From the NCBI GenBank assembly GCA_910588505.1, contig CAJUPQ010000013.1:1-57245 (forward strand): a DNA stretch of 57,245 nt, read 5' to 3'. This document shows, one piece after another, positions 7,734 to 17,506 of this stretch; position 1 is the first letter of the stretch; each line of letters begins with the position of its first letter. The notes under the pieces were generated by a model that had not been told where the DNA came from, ran no database searches, and worked only from the letters and a program-made list of their open reading frames with translations. This DNA is from an uncultured Hungatella sp. GTDB taxonomy: Bacteria; Bacillota; Clostridia; Lachnospirales; Lachnospiraceae. Made by a program: the position numbers and the translations under genes.

Positions 7734-10493
7734 ATGTACCATTGCCATGTTTATTTGTATTTGACCGGACAGCCATGCAGGGAGCTGGAAGTTATAAGGA
7801 GTATGACCCCTCCGGAGAATTTTACTTACGAATTTCGGGAGAGCGCGGAGTTTTTGGAGGAGGAGGCCGCGAAGGCGGATGTTATCGTGGCAAATCTCCG
7901 GGACGGAGACGCGGCAGAGCTGCTGGACGGGCTGACGACAGTAAAGAAATGGGAGGCGGAGCTTATCATCCTGGCGGACAAGAGCCAGATGCCTCTGGTG
8001 GAACATTGGCTGTGGCAGATAAAGGATGTGTGGATCGCGCCCATGTCTATGGAGGAGACCCAGTTTCGGTTTTTAAGATGGCAGAAGGGCCGGGTTTTGG
8101 CGGCGGAGTATCGGGAGACCAGCCATTTTCTGGACACTGCCCTTAACAGCAGCCCAAACCTTATCTGGTTTAAAGATAAGGACGGGATACATGAAAAGGT
8201 AAATGACAGCTTCTGCAGGGCTGTGAACAAAGAAAAGCAACAGGTGGAAGGGCAGAGACACGCCTATATCTGGGACGTGGTGGAGGATGACCTGGTCTGC
8301 ATCCGGTCCGAGGAAGAGGTTATGGAGAGGCGGGAGACCTGTATTTCCGAGGAGACCATAAAGACAGGGGACGGGTTAAAGCTGTTAAGTATCTACAAGT
8401 CGCCGCTGTACGATTTGGACGGCAGCATCATGGGGACTATGGGGGTTGCCATTGATATTACCCAGGAGCGGGCCTACGAGCAGGAGATCATCAATAAAAA
8501 TCAGACCCTGGAAACCATCTTTACCACCATAGACTGCGGGGTGATGCGCCATTCCGCGGACGGCAAGAAGATCTTAAGCGCCAACCGCGCCGCCCTGGAG
8601 ATTCTGGGCTATGACAGCCTGTGGGAGATGGCGGCCGACGGGTTTGACATGGTGGCGGCCACGGTTGTGGATGAAGATAAGCCGAAGCTGTGCCAGGCCA
8701 TCCAGGGGCTTAAGCGGGTGGGGGACACCGTGAGCGTGGAGTACCGGGTCCGCCACAGGGACGGGGAACTTCTCTATGTTATGGGCAATGTAAAGCTTTT
8801 AGAGGAAAATGGGGACTTGGTGTACCAGCGGTTTCTCCTAGACTCCACGACCCAGAAGCTGGAGGAGAAACAGCGGGAGAGATACCATGCCCAGCTGATT
8901 CAGGCTCTGAGCATGGAGTATAATCTTGTGTGCTTTTTTGATCTGTCCACAGGAAAAGGAAGGACTCTTCAGGATAATGACTTAAAGGGCCAGGCCTTTG
9001 GCGACGCGTTTAAGGGGGAGTTAGAGCTTAAAAAGAGCGCCACAGAGTACATAGACAGGTTTGTCTACGGGGAGGATAAGGAGACTCTGCGGCAGTTTTT
9101 TGATGTGGAGCGGCTTAAGACTAAGGCGGCTGACAGGCAGCTGCAGCTGGACTATGTGAATTATCGGGCAGTGATCGGAGGCGAGACGCGGTATTTTCAG
9201 GTGAAGGCGGCGTACATAGGGATTCAGGATAAGCGTTTTGGCGTCGTCCTGGGATTTTGTAGCGTGGACGAGGAGATACGGGGTGAGATGAAGAAGAACG
9301 CCCTTCTGGAGGACGCGCTTTTGCAGGCCAGGAGGGCCAGCAGGGCGAAGAGTCTGTTTCTGTCCAACATGTCCCATGATATCCGCACGCCTATGAACGC
9401 CATCGTGGGATTTACGTCCCTGGCTCTGGGGCACATAGACGACAGAGACAGGGTGCGGGATTACCTGGAAAAGATCACGTCATCGGGAAAACTGCTTCTG
9501 GGCCTGCTGAACAATATCCTGGATATGAGCAGCATTGAGAGCGGCAAGATGGAGCTGGACGAGAAGCCCTGCAGGATTCCGGAATTGGTCCAGGATATCC
9601 AGAATATGGTACACGCGGAGGTATTGGAGAAGAACCTGACCGTGGAGGTGGATCTGGAGCGCCTTGTCCATCCGGAGGTCTGCTGCGACAGTCTGCGCAT
9701 GAACCAGGTGCTTTTAAACCTGCTCAGCAATGCGGTGCGCTACACCGAGGCAGGGGGGAAGGTGACCATGGTCGTGTCGGAGACGCCCGGGGTCTCCCCT
9801 GGCAGCGCTAACTTTGAGTTCTGCATCACGGATACCGGGATCGGCATGACCAAGGAGTTTGTAGAGCATATCTTTGAGCCCTTTGAGAGGGAGAATACTA
9901 CCACTTTAAGCGGGGTGGCGGGCACAGGCCTGGGCATGGCCATCACCAAGAATATCGTGGATATGATGAATGGCTTTATCGAGGTGGAGAGCGAGAAGGG
10001 GGAGGGGACAAAGATCACGGTGTCCTTCACCTTTGACCTGTGCAGGGAGGACAAGGCAAAGGAACCGGAGGAAAGCGTCGGGGAGGAGGGAGCTCTGGGC
10101 TTTGCGGGACCCGACGGGTGCCAGATACTCCTTGTGGAGGACAATGAGTTAAACCAGGAGATCGCCGTGTCCATATTGGAGGAGGCAGGCCTTTTGGTGG
10201 ATGTGGCGTCCAACGGGCAGATCGCTGTGGAGATGCTTGAGAAGGCGGGGCCGGGGTATTACAGGCTGATCCTGATGGATGTGCAGATGCCGGTGATGAA
10301 CGGGTATGAGGCCACCAGGACCATACGGAACCTGGCGGACCCGGAGCTTTGCAGGGTGCCCATCTTTGCCATGACGGCCAACGCCTTTGAGGAAGATAAG
10401 CAGGAGGCCCTAAGGAGCGGGATGAACGGCCATATTGCCAAGCCCATTGACACGGCAGTCTTGTTTGACGCCCTGAACCGGGCCATTGTGTGA
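7734..10493 (+). CDS. PAS-domain hybrid sensor histidine kinase/response regulator
   Basis: A 919-aa signalling protein without an obvious membrane segment, so probably cytosolic. An N-terminal receiver-like or unknown region (1-115) precedes PAS domains (about 120-250, 255-380 and a weaker one 390-520). HisKA carries the phospho-acceptor His548 in SNMSHDIRTPMN. The HATPase domain shows the N box (NQVLLNLLSNAVRYT), DTGIGM and GTGLGMAI. The C-terminal REC domain (about 800-919) has ILLVEDNELNQ, phospho-acceptor Asp849 in LILMDVQMP and a Lys in HIAKPID. No cognate DNA-binding regulator is adjacent, so output is probably by phosphotransfer elsewhere. It lies 37 bp after sufB but appears functionally unrelated. 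Confidence 0.92.
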   Translation: MYHCHVYLYLTGQPCRELEVIRSMTPPENFTYEFRESAEFLEEEAAKADVIVANLRDGDAAELLDGLTTVKKWEAELIILADKSQMPLVEHWLWQIKDVWIAPMSMEETQFRFLRWQKGRVLAAEYRETSHFLDTALNSSPNLIWFKDKDGIHEKVNDSFCRAVNKEKQQVEGQRHAYIWDVVEDDLVCIRSEEEVMERRETCISEETIKTGDGLKLLSIYKSPLYDLDGSIMGTMGVAIDITQERAYEQEIINKNQTLETIFTTIDCGVMRHSADGKKILSANRAALEILGYDSLWEMAADGFDMVAATVVDEDKPKLCQAIQGLKRVGDTVSVEYRVRHRDGELLYVMGNVKLLEENGDLVYQRFLLDSTTQKLEEKQRERYHAQLIQALSMEYNLVCFFDLSTGKGRTLQDNDLKGQAFGDAFKGELELKKSATEYIDRFVYGEDKETLRQFFDVERLKTKAADRQLQLDYVNYRAVIGGETRYFQVKAAYIGIQDKRFGVVLGFCSVDEEIRGEMKKNALLEDALLQARRASRAKSLFLSNMSHDIRTPMNAIVGFTSLALGHIDDRDRVRDYLEKITSSGKLLLGLLNNILDMSSIESGKMELDEKPCRIPELVQDIQNMVHAEVLEKNLTVEVDLERLVHPEVCCDSLRMNQVLLNLLSNAVRYTEAGGKVTMVVSETPGVSPGSANFEFCITDTGIGMTKEFVEHIFEPFERENTTTLSGVAGTGLGMAITKNIVDMMNGFIEVESEKGEGTKITVSFTFDLCREDKAKEPEESVGEEGALGFAGPDGCQILLVEDNELNQEIAVSILEEAGLLVDVASNGQIAVEMLEKAGPGYYRLILMDVQMPVMNGYEATRTIRNLADPELCRVPIFAMTANAFEEDKQEALRSGMNGHIAKPIDTAVLFDALNRAIV

Positions 10494-10656
10494 CGGGGCC
10501 GGTCAGCGGATCGGCAGGTTAGCAGATCGTCAGCTTGCCGGATGAGCGCGGAGCTTCAAGGTAAGAGAACGCGAAACCGCTTTTGCAGCCCCCGCTTCAC
10601 CCCGGGGCCTGAAGGTAAGAAAACCGGACAGATGAGCCGGCTGCGCGCCGGCAGGG

Positions 10657-11232
10657 TCAGGAGAAGAAATCCCGGACCGCGAAGAGGCACACGTCCCGGG
10701 CAAAGGATCCGGGATCCTGCCCGTGGTCGGCTTCCAGGTAGCATTTGGCCATGCTGATATAGAGATCAGCCAGCAGGTAGGTAAAGACCGGCTGGCTGAT
10801 TTTTAATGCGCAGCCTTCCTTCTGCAGCTGATGTAAGATCTGTTCAATGATCTGCATCAGGTAGTTGCGGAGGATGTCCATAAAGATCCCGTTTTTGTTG
10901 GTCCGGCAGATCTTTGTGAAGGAATCTTTGTTTTGATCTATGACAGAGATAAGTTTGTCCACAAAGGCGTGGCCTTTTCCGTCCTTTAAGTACATGATGT
11001 CCCTGTCCAGCCGCACAGTCTCGAAAAAGGTCTGGAGGCAGTAGTACAGCAGGTCGTACTTGTCCTCAAAATACCGGTAAAAGGTGGACCGGGGCACCAT
11101 GGACGCGTCGCACAGCTGAGTTAAGGTGATCTTTTCAAAGGGATTCTCCTCCAAAAGGGAAAACAGGGCCTGGCTTAGGAGGAGATAGGTTCTTCTTGTG
11201 GATATTTTTTCTTTTTTTTCGGCAGAAATCAT
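10657..11232 (-). CDS. TetR/AcrR family transcriptional regulator
   Basis: A 191-aa repressor-type protein. The N-terminal HTH is clear: STRRTYLLLSQALFSLL, ITLTQLCDASMVPRSTFYRYF, and DKYDLLYYCL. The C-terminal ligand domain is of the type seen in Firmicutes TetR proteins (about 85-185). The start at 11232 is preferred since AAGGAG lies about 10 nt ahead; an upstream extension to 11331 runs into the divergent promoter. It is encoded divergently from the MMPL exporter, so it probably controls that operon and itself. Confidence 0.88.
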   Translation of the reverse strand: MISAEKKEKISTRRTYLLLSQALFSLLEENPFEKITLTQLCDASMVPRSTFYRYFEDKYDLLYYCLQTFFETVRLDRDIMYLKDGKGHAFVDKLISVIDQNKDSFTKICRTNKNGIFMDILRNYLMQIIEQILHQLQKEGCALKISQPVFTYLLADLYISMAKCYLEADHGQDPGSFARDVCLFAVRDFFS

Positions 11233-11315
11233 TCTATGAAAACTCCTTATTTGTATAAAAATGGACAATTTTTCGGAATCTGTCTCATTTGGGGCAGATT
11301 GCGGGAAAGTGGTTC

Positions 11316-11344
11316 TTGAATATTTTACCATAATCGTACATAAT
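11316..11344 (+). promoter_or_regulatory. Predicted promoter of the MMPL operon
   Basis: TTGAAT, a 17-bp spacer and CATAAT lie about 50 bp upstream of the MMPL start codon, in the TetR/MMPL intergenic region. Confidence 0.55.
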
Positions 11345-11350
11345 ATGGCA

Positions 11351-11369
11351 AGGTTATGGCAACAAACCT
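11351..11369. promoter_or_regulatory. Candidate TetR operator
   Basis: An inverted repeat AGGTT-N9-AACCT begins 6 bp after the -10 box, overlapping the expected transcription start of the MMPL operon. A second weak dyad (TCTGTC-N8-GGCAGA) lies near 11280-11300. Either could be the operator; position rather than sequence is the main argument. Confidence 0.3.
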
Positions 11370-11395
11370 AATTTTCAGGAAAGGGTAAGGAAAAG

Positions 11396-13726
11396 ATGGG
11401 AGAGAAGAAAGCTTCTGAAAATTTCATGATGAAACTGGCAAGGTTTATCGTGAATAAGAGAAAGGCGTTTATCGCCCTGTTTATCCTGGTGTGTGTTTAC
11501 AGTGTCATATGCCTTCCCAAAGTGGGGGTGGTCAATGACCTGACAGAGTATCTTCCGGAGAGTACGGAGACCAGACAGGGCCTTGATATCATGAATGAGG
11601 AGTTTACTACCTTTGGTTCGGCCAAGGTGCTGGTGAGCAATATTACCTATGACAGGGCGCTGGCTCTGGCGGGGGAGATCGAGGAGATCAAGGGCATCTC
11701 GGCGGTGTCTTTCTATGACGAGGAGGACAGCGCCTATGATGATGACGAGATCGGGGATTATTACAGGGATGCCAGCGCGCTGTACACCCTGACGTTTGAG
11801 GAGGAGGAAGACACAGAGCTGTCCCAGGCCGCCATGGTCCAGGTAAGGGAGAAACTGACCGGGTATCCTTCCTATGTGTACACCACGGTGGATAAGGATG
11901 ACGCGGCCTCTCTGAAGGCGGACATGAAAGTGATCGTGGTGATTGTGGTGCTTATCATCCTGGTGGTGCTGCTCTTCACCTCCAAAACTTACATGGAGAT
12001 CGTGATCTTTCTGACTGTGTTCGGGGTGGCGGCTCTCATCAACATGGGGACCAACTACTGGTTTGGGGAGATCTCTTTTGTGACTAACGCGGTGGGGGCG
12101 GTTCTGCAGCTGGCCCTGGCTATTGATTATGCCATTATCCTGTTTCACCGGTTTATGGAGGAGCACGAGGATAAGGAAACCATTGAGGCCATTACCGTGG
12201 CTTTAAGCAAGGCGATCCCGGAGATCTCCTCCTCAAGCCTTACCACAGTGTCGGGCATGATCGCTTTGATGTTTATGCAGTTTGGGATCGGCATGGATCT
12301 GGGAAGCGTGCTGACCAAGGCCATTATCATCAGCCTTCTGACCGTGTTCCTTCTGATGCCCGCCCTTATTGTCATGTTTTCCAAGGCCATTGACAGGACC
12401 GTGCATCAGAACTTTGTGCCCACCATCAATTTCTGGGGCAAGATCGTGGTGAAGTTAAGGTTTATCGGGATTCCTGTTTTTTTGGTTATTGTGGCGGGAG
12501 CCAGTGTATTTTCGGGGAAATGCCCTTACATATATGATATCAACTCCATTGAGTCCAGCAAGAAGAACGAGTTTCTGGCCTCCAAGGAGAGGATCGAGGA
12601 GACCTTTGAGGTGACCAATACCATGGCCATCGTGATTCCTAAAGGGGATTATGAGAAGGAGGGGCGGATCTTAAAGAGGCTGGAGGCCATGGACGAGGTG
12701 GACACAGCTTTAGGCCTGGCCAATGTGGAGGTCAGCGACGACGGGAAATACATCCTGGTGGATAAGCTGGGTCCCAGAGATTTTTCGGAGGTGGCCGGGG
12801 TGGATCTGGACCTGGTGAGGGTGCTGTATCAGTTTTACGCTTTTGACAGGGAGCAGTACAGCGCGTTTATGAAGAATCTGGATGATTACCGGGTGTCCAT
12901 CATTGACATGATCGACTTTATCTATCAGCAGAAGGAGAAAGGCGGTATCGAGTTTAACGAGGAGATGTCGGATGAGATCGACGACCTTCACAAGGCGGTG
13001 TGCGACGCCAGGGAGCAGCTGGAAGGGGAAAGCTATGACAGGCTGGTGTTTACCTTAAGAGGAGCTGTGGAAGGGGCGGAGACCTTTGCCACCATTGACC
13101 GGATACGGGATATCGCCCTGGAATACTATGACGAGGTTTACGTGGTAGGCGACGCCACCAGCAACTGTGATCTGAGTACGTCCTTTGAGCGGGACAATGT
13201 GATCATCAGCGTGCTGACGGCCCTGTTTGTGGGCATTATCCTTTTGTTTACCTTCCAGTCAGCCGGGCTGCCGTTTTTGCTGGTACTGACCATACAGGGG
13301 AGTATCTGGATCAATTTCTCCATGCCTTATCTGACTTCCAGCACCATGTATTTCTTAAGCTACTTGGTGGTCAGCTCCATCCAGATGGGCGCTACTATTG
13401 ACTATGCCATTGTTATCACCAGCCGGTATCTGGATCTGCGCAAGGGGATGCCGGACAGGAAAAAGGCAGTGGTGCAGTCTCTCAATGAGGCGTTCCCCAC
13501 CATCATCACCTCGGGAACCATTTTGACCAGCGCGGGATTTGTCATTGGGTATCTGACCAACAACGCGGTCATTGCGTCCCTGGGAAAGGTTCTGGGGCGG
13601 GGGACATTGATTTCCATTATTCTGGTCATGACAGTGCTGCCGCAGCTTCTGCTGGTGGGCGACAAGCTGATTGACAAGACAGAGCTTACCAGGGCAGTGA
13701 AGCTGGGACAGGAGAAGGAGGCGTAG
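11396..13726 (+). CDS. MMPL/RND superfamily membrane transporter
   Basis: A 776-aa polytopic protein with the duplicated RND layout: one N-terminal helix (about 24-42), a soluble loop, a bundle of about five helices (180-350), another helix, a second soluble loop, and a final bundle (600-760). The paired sequences AIDYAIILFHRF and GATIDYAIVITSRY carry the acidic residue of the SSD/MMPL proton-relay helix in each half. Relatives export lipids, drugs or envelope components in proton-coupled fashion; the substrate here is unknown. The gene is divergent from a TetR regulator, and the GLUG-repeat protein gene starts 3 bp after its stop, so the two are likely to act together. Confidence 0.9.
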   Translation: MGEKKASENFMMKLARFIVNKRKAFIALFILVCVYSVICLPKVGVVNDLTEYLPESTETRQGLDIMNEEFTTFGSAKVLVSNITYDRALALAGEIEEIKGISAVSFYDEEDSAYDDDEIGDYYRDASALYTLTFEEEEDTELSQAAMVQVREKLTGYPSYVYTTVDKDDAASLKADMKVIVVIVVLIILVVLLFTSKTYMEIVIFLTVFGVAALINMGTNYWFGEISFVTNAVGAVLQLALAIDYAIILFHRFMEEHEDKETIEAITVALSKAIPEISSSSLTTVSGMIALMFMQFGIGMDLGSVLTKAIIISLLTVFLLMPALIVMFSKAIDRTVHQNFVPTINFWGKIVVKLRFIGIPVFLVIVAGASVFSGKCPYIYDINSIESSKKNEFLASKERIEETFEVTNTMAIVIPKGDYEKEGRILKRLEAMDEVDTALGLANVEVSDDGKYILVDKLGPRDFSEVAGVDLDLVRVLYQFYAFDREQYSAFMKNLDDYRVSIIDMIDFIYQQKEKGGIEFNEEMSDEIDDLHKAVCDAREQLEGESYDRLVFTLRGAVEGAETFATIDRIRDIALEYYDEVYVVGDATSNCDLSTSFERDNVIISVLTALFVGIILLFTFQSAGLPFLLVLTIQGSIWINFSMPYLTSSTMYFLSYLVVSSIQMGATIDYAIVITSRYLDLRKGMPDRKKAVVQSLNEAFPTIITSGTILTSAGFVIGYLTNNAVIASLGKVLGRGTLISIILVMTVLPQLLLVGDKLIDKTELTRAVKLGQEKEA

Positions 13727-13729
13727 AAT

Positions 13730-16700
13730 ATGAGGAAAAGAGATAGAAGCGGGCAGGCGGACAGAAAGAGAACCGGGGGATCCAAAGGCGCGGCTGCCAT
13801 GGCGGCTGTTCTGGCAGCGTCCGGCGTCCTGGGCCTTGGGGGGGAGGATGCCTGGTGCGTGAGAGCGTGGGCGGCCCCGGAGACTTTGGCGGAGGAAAGC
13901 CAGGCATCGGGAGACGGCCAGACCGGGGAGAGCAGCCAGGGTGCCGCAAACGATACAAGGACAGCCGGGTCCGAAGACAGCCAGGCACTGTCAGGCGACG
14001 GCGCTGCCCTGGGGGAGGATGAGGGAGTCATCGTCATCAGCACGCCTTTGGAGTTTCTGGATTTTGCCCGAAACTGTACGTCGGAGACCTACTCTAAGGG
14101 GAAGAGTTTTGCCCTGGGGGCGGATCTGAATATGCAGGGGGCGGAGTTTGTGCCTGTGCCTGTGTTTGCAGGGATCTTTGACGGCAGGGGACACGCCATT
14201 GTGGGACTGTCCGTGAAGGGCAGCGGTTCCGATCTGGGGCTGTTTCGTTTTGTGCAGCAGGCCGGGGTAGTGAAGAATCTTGAGGTTCACGGAAATTTCG
14301 CGCCCCAGGGCAGCAGGACAAATATCGGTGGTATTGCGGGGACCAACCGGGGAACTGTGGAGAACTGTTCTTTTGAGGGGGAGATGATGGCTCAGGAGGC
14401 TCTGGGCGGTATCGTCGGTTATAATGAGGAGACAGGGCTTGTAACGGGATGTGAAAGCAGGGCCCAGCTTACGGGCAACCTGAAGACAGGAGGTATTGTC
14501 GGGTATAATGAGGGGCAGGTGGAAAACTGCGTCAACCGGGGCGACATAAACGCCACAGGCCAGGAGGTGGTGGACGACTCGGACAGCCAGCTGTCAGCCG
14601 GAAGCGTGGGGCTTGAGGAGAGCGTCCGGGTGGAGCGGGTCAATGACGCGGGAGGCATCACAGGCCTGTCCTTAGGCTACATAAGGAACTGCGAAAATTA
14701 CGGGGCCGTCGGCTATCCCCATATGGGGTACAATGTGGGCGGTATTGCCGGGCGCCAGAGCGGGCTGGTGGACCAGTGCCGGAATTACGGAAAGGTTCAG
14801 GGGCGGAAGGATACAGGGGGCATCGTGGGGCAGTTTGAGCCTTATGTGACCGTGGCTTACGAGGAGGATATGTTCGGAAACCTGGAAAACCAGATGGATG
14901 AGCTGTCAGGCATGGGCGATTCCCTGTCAGGGATCATCGAGAATGCCGGAGACACAGCCTCCGGCAACCTGGACCGGATCGACGCCCAGGTGGAGAGTAT
15001 GCGGGGCATCGCCAGGTTTTACAAGGACGTGTACCGGGAGGGCGGAGACGGTTTTGACCGGGATGCGGACCGCTCCATCAATGAGATCCAGAACACCCTG
15101 GACCACATGAACCTGGATCTGATGGATCAGGCCACCAAGAACCATTACCAGGCGGCAGTGCAGAAGGTCAACCAGATGGCGGCTCTGCGGGCGGAGATGG
15201 AGAAAGGGTATGGGGGGGATGTGGAGAACATCCAGCCGGATGAGCTGGCCGCGTGGCTGAAAAAGAGGCTGGAACAGCTGGAGCAGCTGGCAAAGTATGG
15301 GGATGAGCTTCAGGCGGAGGTGGCCTGGCTGGCCGCCAACGCTCCCAGAAACACGGTAAACCAGGTGGAAGATTTTGGGGACGACCTGGAAGAGCTGCAG
15401 GTGGAGACCAACACCCTGATCGACATTGTGCGGGTCAACACGGACAAAGCCAGGGGGGACCTTCACAGCATGGACGAGGAGATGACGGCCCAGGTAGACG
15501 CCATCTCAAGCAGCATGCACGCCCTGACCGACGGGCTGCGGGACAGCAGGAACCAGATCCGGAACCAGAAACGGCAGATCGAGGACCAGATCGACCAGAT
15601 ACGGGGAACCATCTCCGACGGCGTGGACCGGGCCAAGGAGGATCGGGAGCTGTTTGAGGACGTGTCCGACCTTGAGGGCGACGGCCTGGATCTGGGAATG
15701 ATAAACGGCTGCGAAAATAAGGGAGAGGTCTCTGCGGACTACCAGGCAGGGGGTATTGCGGGCATCATCGGCCTGGAGACCAGCCTGGACCCGGAGCAGG
15801 ATCTGGAGGCCAAAGAGGAGCGGACCTTAAATGTGACCCGCAACCTGAAAGCCATTGTGCTGGAGTGCAAGAATCAGGAACACATTACCGTGGTCAATGA
15901 TTACGCGGGTGGCATTGTGGGAAAGGCAAACCTGGGAGCTCTGATCCAGAATCAGAATTTTGGGGACATCACGGCCGAGGACGGCAATTATGCAGGGGGA
16001 ATCACAGGAAGCAGCGCCTACGTGCTTCGGCGCAATTACAATATGTGTACCATTGACGCCAATGATTACGCGGGGGGCATCGCGGGCTGGGGAACGGATA
16101 TCCTGGACAATTTTTCCATGGTCTCTTTTGTGAACCCGGATAAGCAGTGGCTGGGCGCAGTGGCCGGGGAGGCTGATGAGGAGGGCGTCATCCAGGGCAA
16201 TTTTTATGTGGATGAGAACATAGGCGCTCTGGACGGTGTGACGTATGAGGGCCAGGCCCAGGGGCTTCCCTACGATAGTTTTAAGGATATGGAGGGTATG
16301 CCGGAGGAGTTCGGCATCCTGACAGTTACCTTCCAGGTGGAGGATCAGGTGTTAAAGACCGTAAATTGCGAGTACGGCACCGGCGTGCCAAAGGATGAGA
16401 TCCCCCAGGTGCCCCAGAAGGACGGGTACTACTATGTGTGGGAGGAGAAGGATCTGTCCTGCATTAAAGGAAATCAGAAGGTTATGGCAGAGTACAGGGC
16501 CTGGAACACCACCATCGCCTCCTCGGATGACAAGATGCCTGTACTTTTGGCGGAGGCCAATTTCTATCCCGGCACATCCCTTGTCCTGGAAAAGCAGGGC
16601 GGGGATGAGGAGGAGAACCGGGTCAGAGAGGAAGTATGGCCAATCCCTGAGGGGTTAAAGGTCAAGGGCGTGTACCAGTATTCCATCACCCAGCCAAAGG

Positions 16701-17179
16701 GCGTGCCGGAACCGGAGACCATCACGGTCCACGTATTGGCCGACGGGTATGGGAAGGACGCGGTCATCGGCCTTGTGGAGGACGGCAGCATCCGTATGGC
16801 AGACAGCAGAAGGGACGGACCTTACCTGGTGTTTGAGATGAGCGGCTCGGGAGAGTTCGCGGTGCTGGAGCCGGAGAAAAATACGGCCCTTTGGGCGGCC
16901 CTGGCCGGCGGCGCGGCTGTGCTGGCAGGAATCTGGGCGGTTTTGGCAGGGAGAAAGAAAAAGAGAGGAAAGTCCGATGCCCAGGCCGCGGAGGAAGGCA
17001 AAGAGAGCCAGGAGACACAGACAAAGGAGAAGACGGGGGAGAGTGAGGAAGGACCGGAAGAGACGCCCCGGGGGGAAGAAAAGGAACAGGAAAGCAGAGG
17101 ACTGACACAGGCAGACAGGCAGGAGAAAGGGGCTGATAGTGTTGGCAGCAATACAGCCGGAGAAGTGGGCGGAGATTGA
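13730..17179 (+). CDS. Secreted, membrane-anchored GLUG-repeat and coiled-coil protein
   Basis: A 1149-aa surface protein. A signal peptide (about 20-50, cleavage near AWAAP) is followed by GLUG-type beta-helical repeats (about 130-380), recognised from recurring GGIVGYNEG and NRGDINATG-like units. A long charged helical, probably coiled-coil, region (about 380-640) comes next, then more GLUG repeats (650-830, GGIAGWGTD), a beta-rich domain (860-1040), a membrane helix (about 1047-1068) and a highly charged cytoplasmic tail. It follows the MMPL gene with a 3-bp gap, and no cell-wall sorting signal is seen. The helical insert between two repeat blocks resembles periplasm-spanning adaptor architecture, but the function is unknown. 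Confidence 0.8.
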   Translation: MRKRDRSGQADRKRTGGSKGAAAMAAVLAASGVLGLGGEDAWCVRAWAAPETLAEESQASGDGQTGESSQGAANDTRTAGSEDSQALSGDGAALGEDEGVIVISTPLEFLDFARNCTSETYSKGKSFALGADLNMQGAEFVPVPVFAGIFDGRGHAIVGLSVKGSGSDLGLFRFVQQAGVVKNLEVHGNFAPQGSRTNIGGIAGTNRGTVENCSFEGEMMAQEALGGIVGYNEETGLVTGCESRAQLTGNLKTGGIVGYNEGQVENCVNRGDINATGQEVVDDSDSQLSAGSVGLEESVRVERVNDAGGITGLSLGYIRNCENYGAVGYPHMGYNVGGIAGRQSGLVDQCRNYGKVQGRKDTGGIVGQFEPYVTVAYEEDMFGNLENQMDELSGMGDSLSGIIENAGDTASGNLDRIDAQVESMRGIARFYKDVYREGGDGFDRDADRSINEIQNTLDHMNLDLMDQATKNHYQAAVQKVNQMAALRAEMEKGYGGDVENIQPDELAAWLKKRLEQLEQLAKYGDELQAEVAWLAANAPRNTVNQVEDFGDDLEELQVETNTLIDIVRVNTDKARGDLHSMDEEMTAQVDAISSSMHALTDGLRDSRNQIRNQKRQIEDQIDQIRGTISDGVDRAKEDRELFEDVSDLEGDGLDLGMINGCENKGEVSADYQAGGIAGIIGLETSLDPEQDLEAKEERTLNVTRNLKAIVLECKNQEHITVVNDYAGGIVGKANLGALIQNQNFGDITAEDGNYAGGITGSSAYVLRRNYNMCTIDANDYAGGIAGWGTDILDNFSMVSFVNPDKQWLGAVAGEADEEGVIQGNFYVDENIGALDGVTYEGQAQGLPYDSFKDMEGMPEEFGILTVTFQVEDQVLKTVNCEYGTGVPKDEIPQVPQKDGYYYVWEEKDLSCIKGNQKVMAEYRAWNTTIASSDDKMPVLLAEANFYPGTSLVLEKQGGDEEENRVREEVWPIPEGLKVKGVYQYSITQPKGVPEPETITVHVLADGYGKDAVIGLVEDGSIRMADSRRDGPYLVFEMSGSGEFAVLEPEKNTALWAALAGGAAVLAGIWAVLAGRKKKRGKSDAQAAEEGKESQETQTKEKTGESEEGPEETPRGEEKEQESRGLTQADRQEKGADSVGSNTAGEVGGD

Positions 17180-17411
17180 TGAGAGCGAGCTGACCATAGC
17201 GGAGCGGTGTGTGTACAGAACCAGGCGGAGAGCCCTGGAGCTGTATCTGAAGGGCGGCACGGCCAGGGAGATCCTCTGCGTCACAGGCCTTAGCAGGATC
17301 GCGGTTACAAGGCTGTGGGAGCGGTGCTGCGAGACAGACCCCGACACGGGGGAGAGCCGCGGATTTAAGGCGCTGGTTCCAAGATCGAAGATGAAGAGGT
17401 TTGTGAGATAG
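17139..17411 (+). CDS. Short HTH protein, likely truncated transposase N-terminus
   Basis: A 90-aa product starting at GTG and overlapping the previous gene by 41 bp; AAAGGGG precedes the start. The text ALELYLKGGTAREILCVTGLSRIAVTRLWERCC is a helix-turn-helix, and the following DPDTGESRGFKALVPR resembles the N-terminal DNA-binding part of Mu/TnsB-type transposases, which are several hundred residues longer. No DDE catalytic domain follows, so this is either a remnant or a small stand-alone regulator. Function not established. Confidence 0.55.
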   Translation: MLAAIQPEKWAEIDESELTIAERCVYRTRRRALELYLKGGTAREILCVTGLSRIAVTRLWERCCETDPDTGESRGFKALVPRSKMKRFVR

Positions 17412-17506
17412 GAAAGGGGATATTGACAGTGATGACAGGGGCTGTTGCAGGGATGGTTTTTTGGGACATCAGTGCAGGGGCCCCTGTTAAAATTCGAAAA
17501 TGAATT

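Noticed and set aside
10494..10656. G/C-rich dyads between the histidine kinase and TetR genes
   Set aside because: No clear T run or stable single stem could be defined, so no terminator is called.
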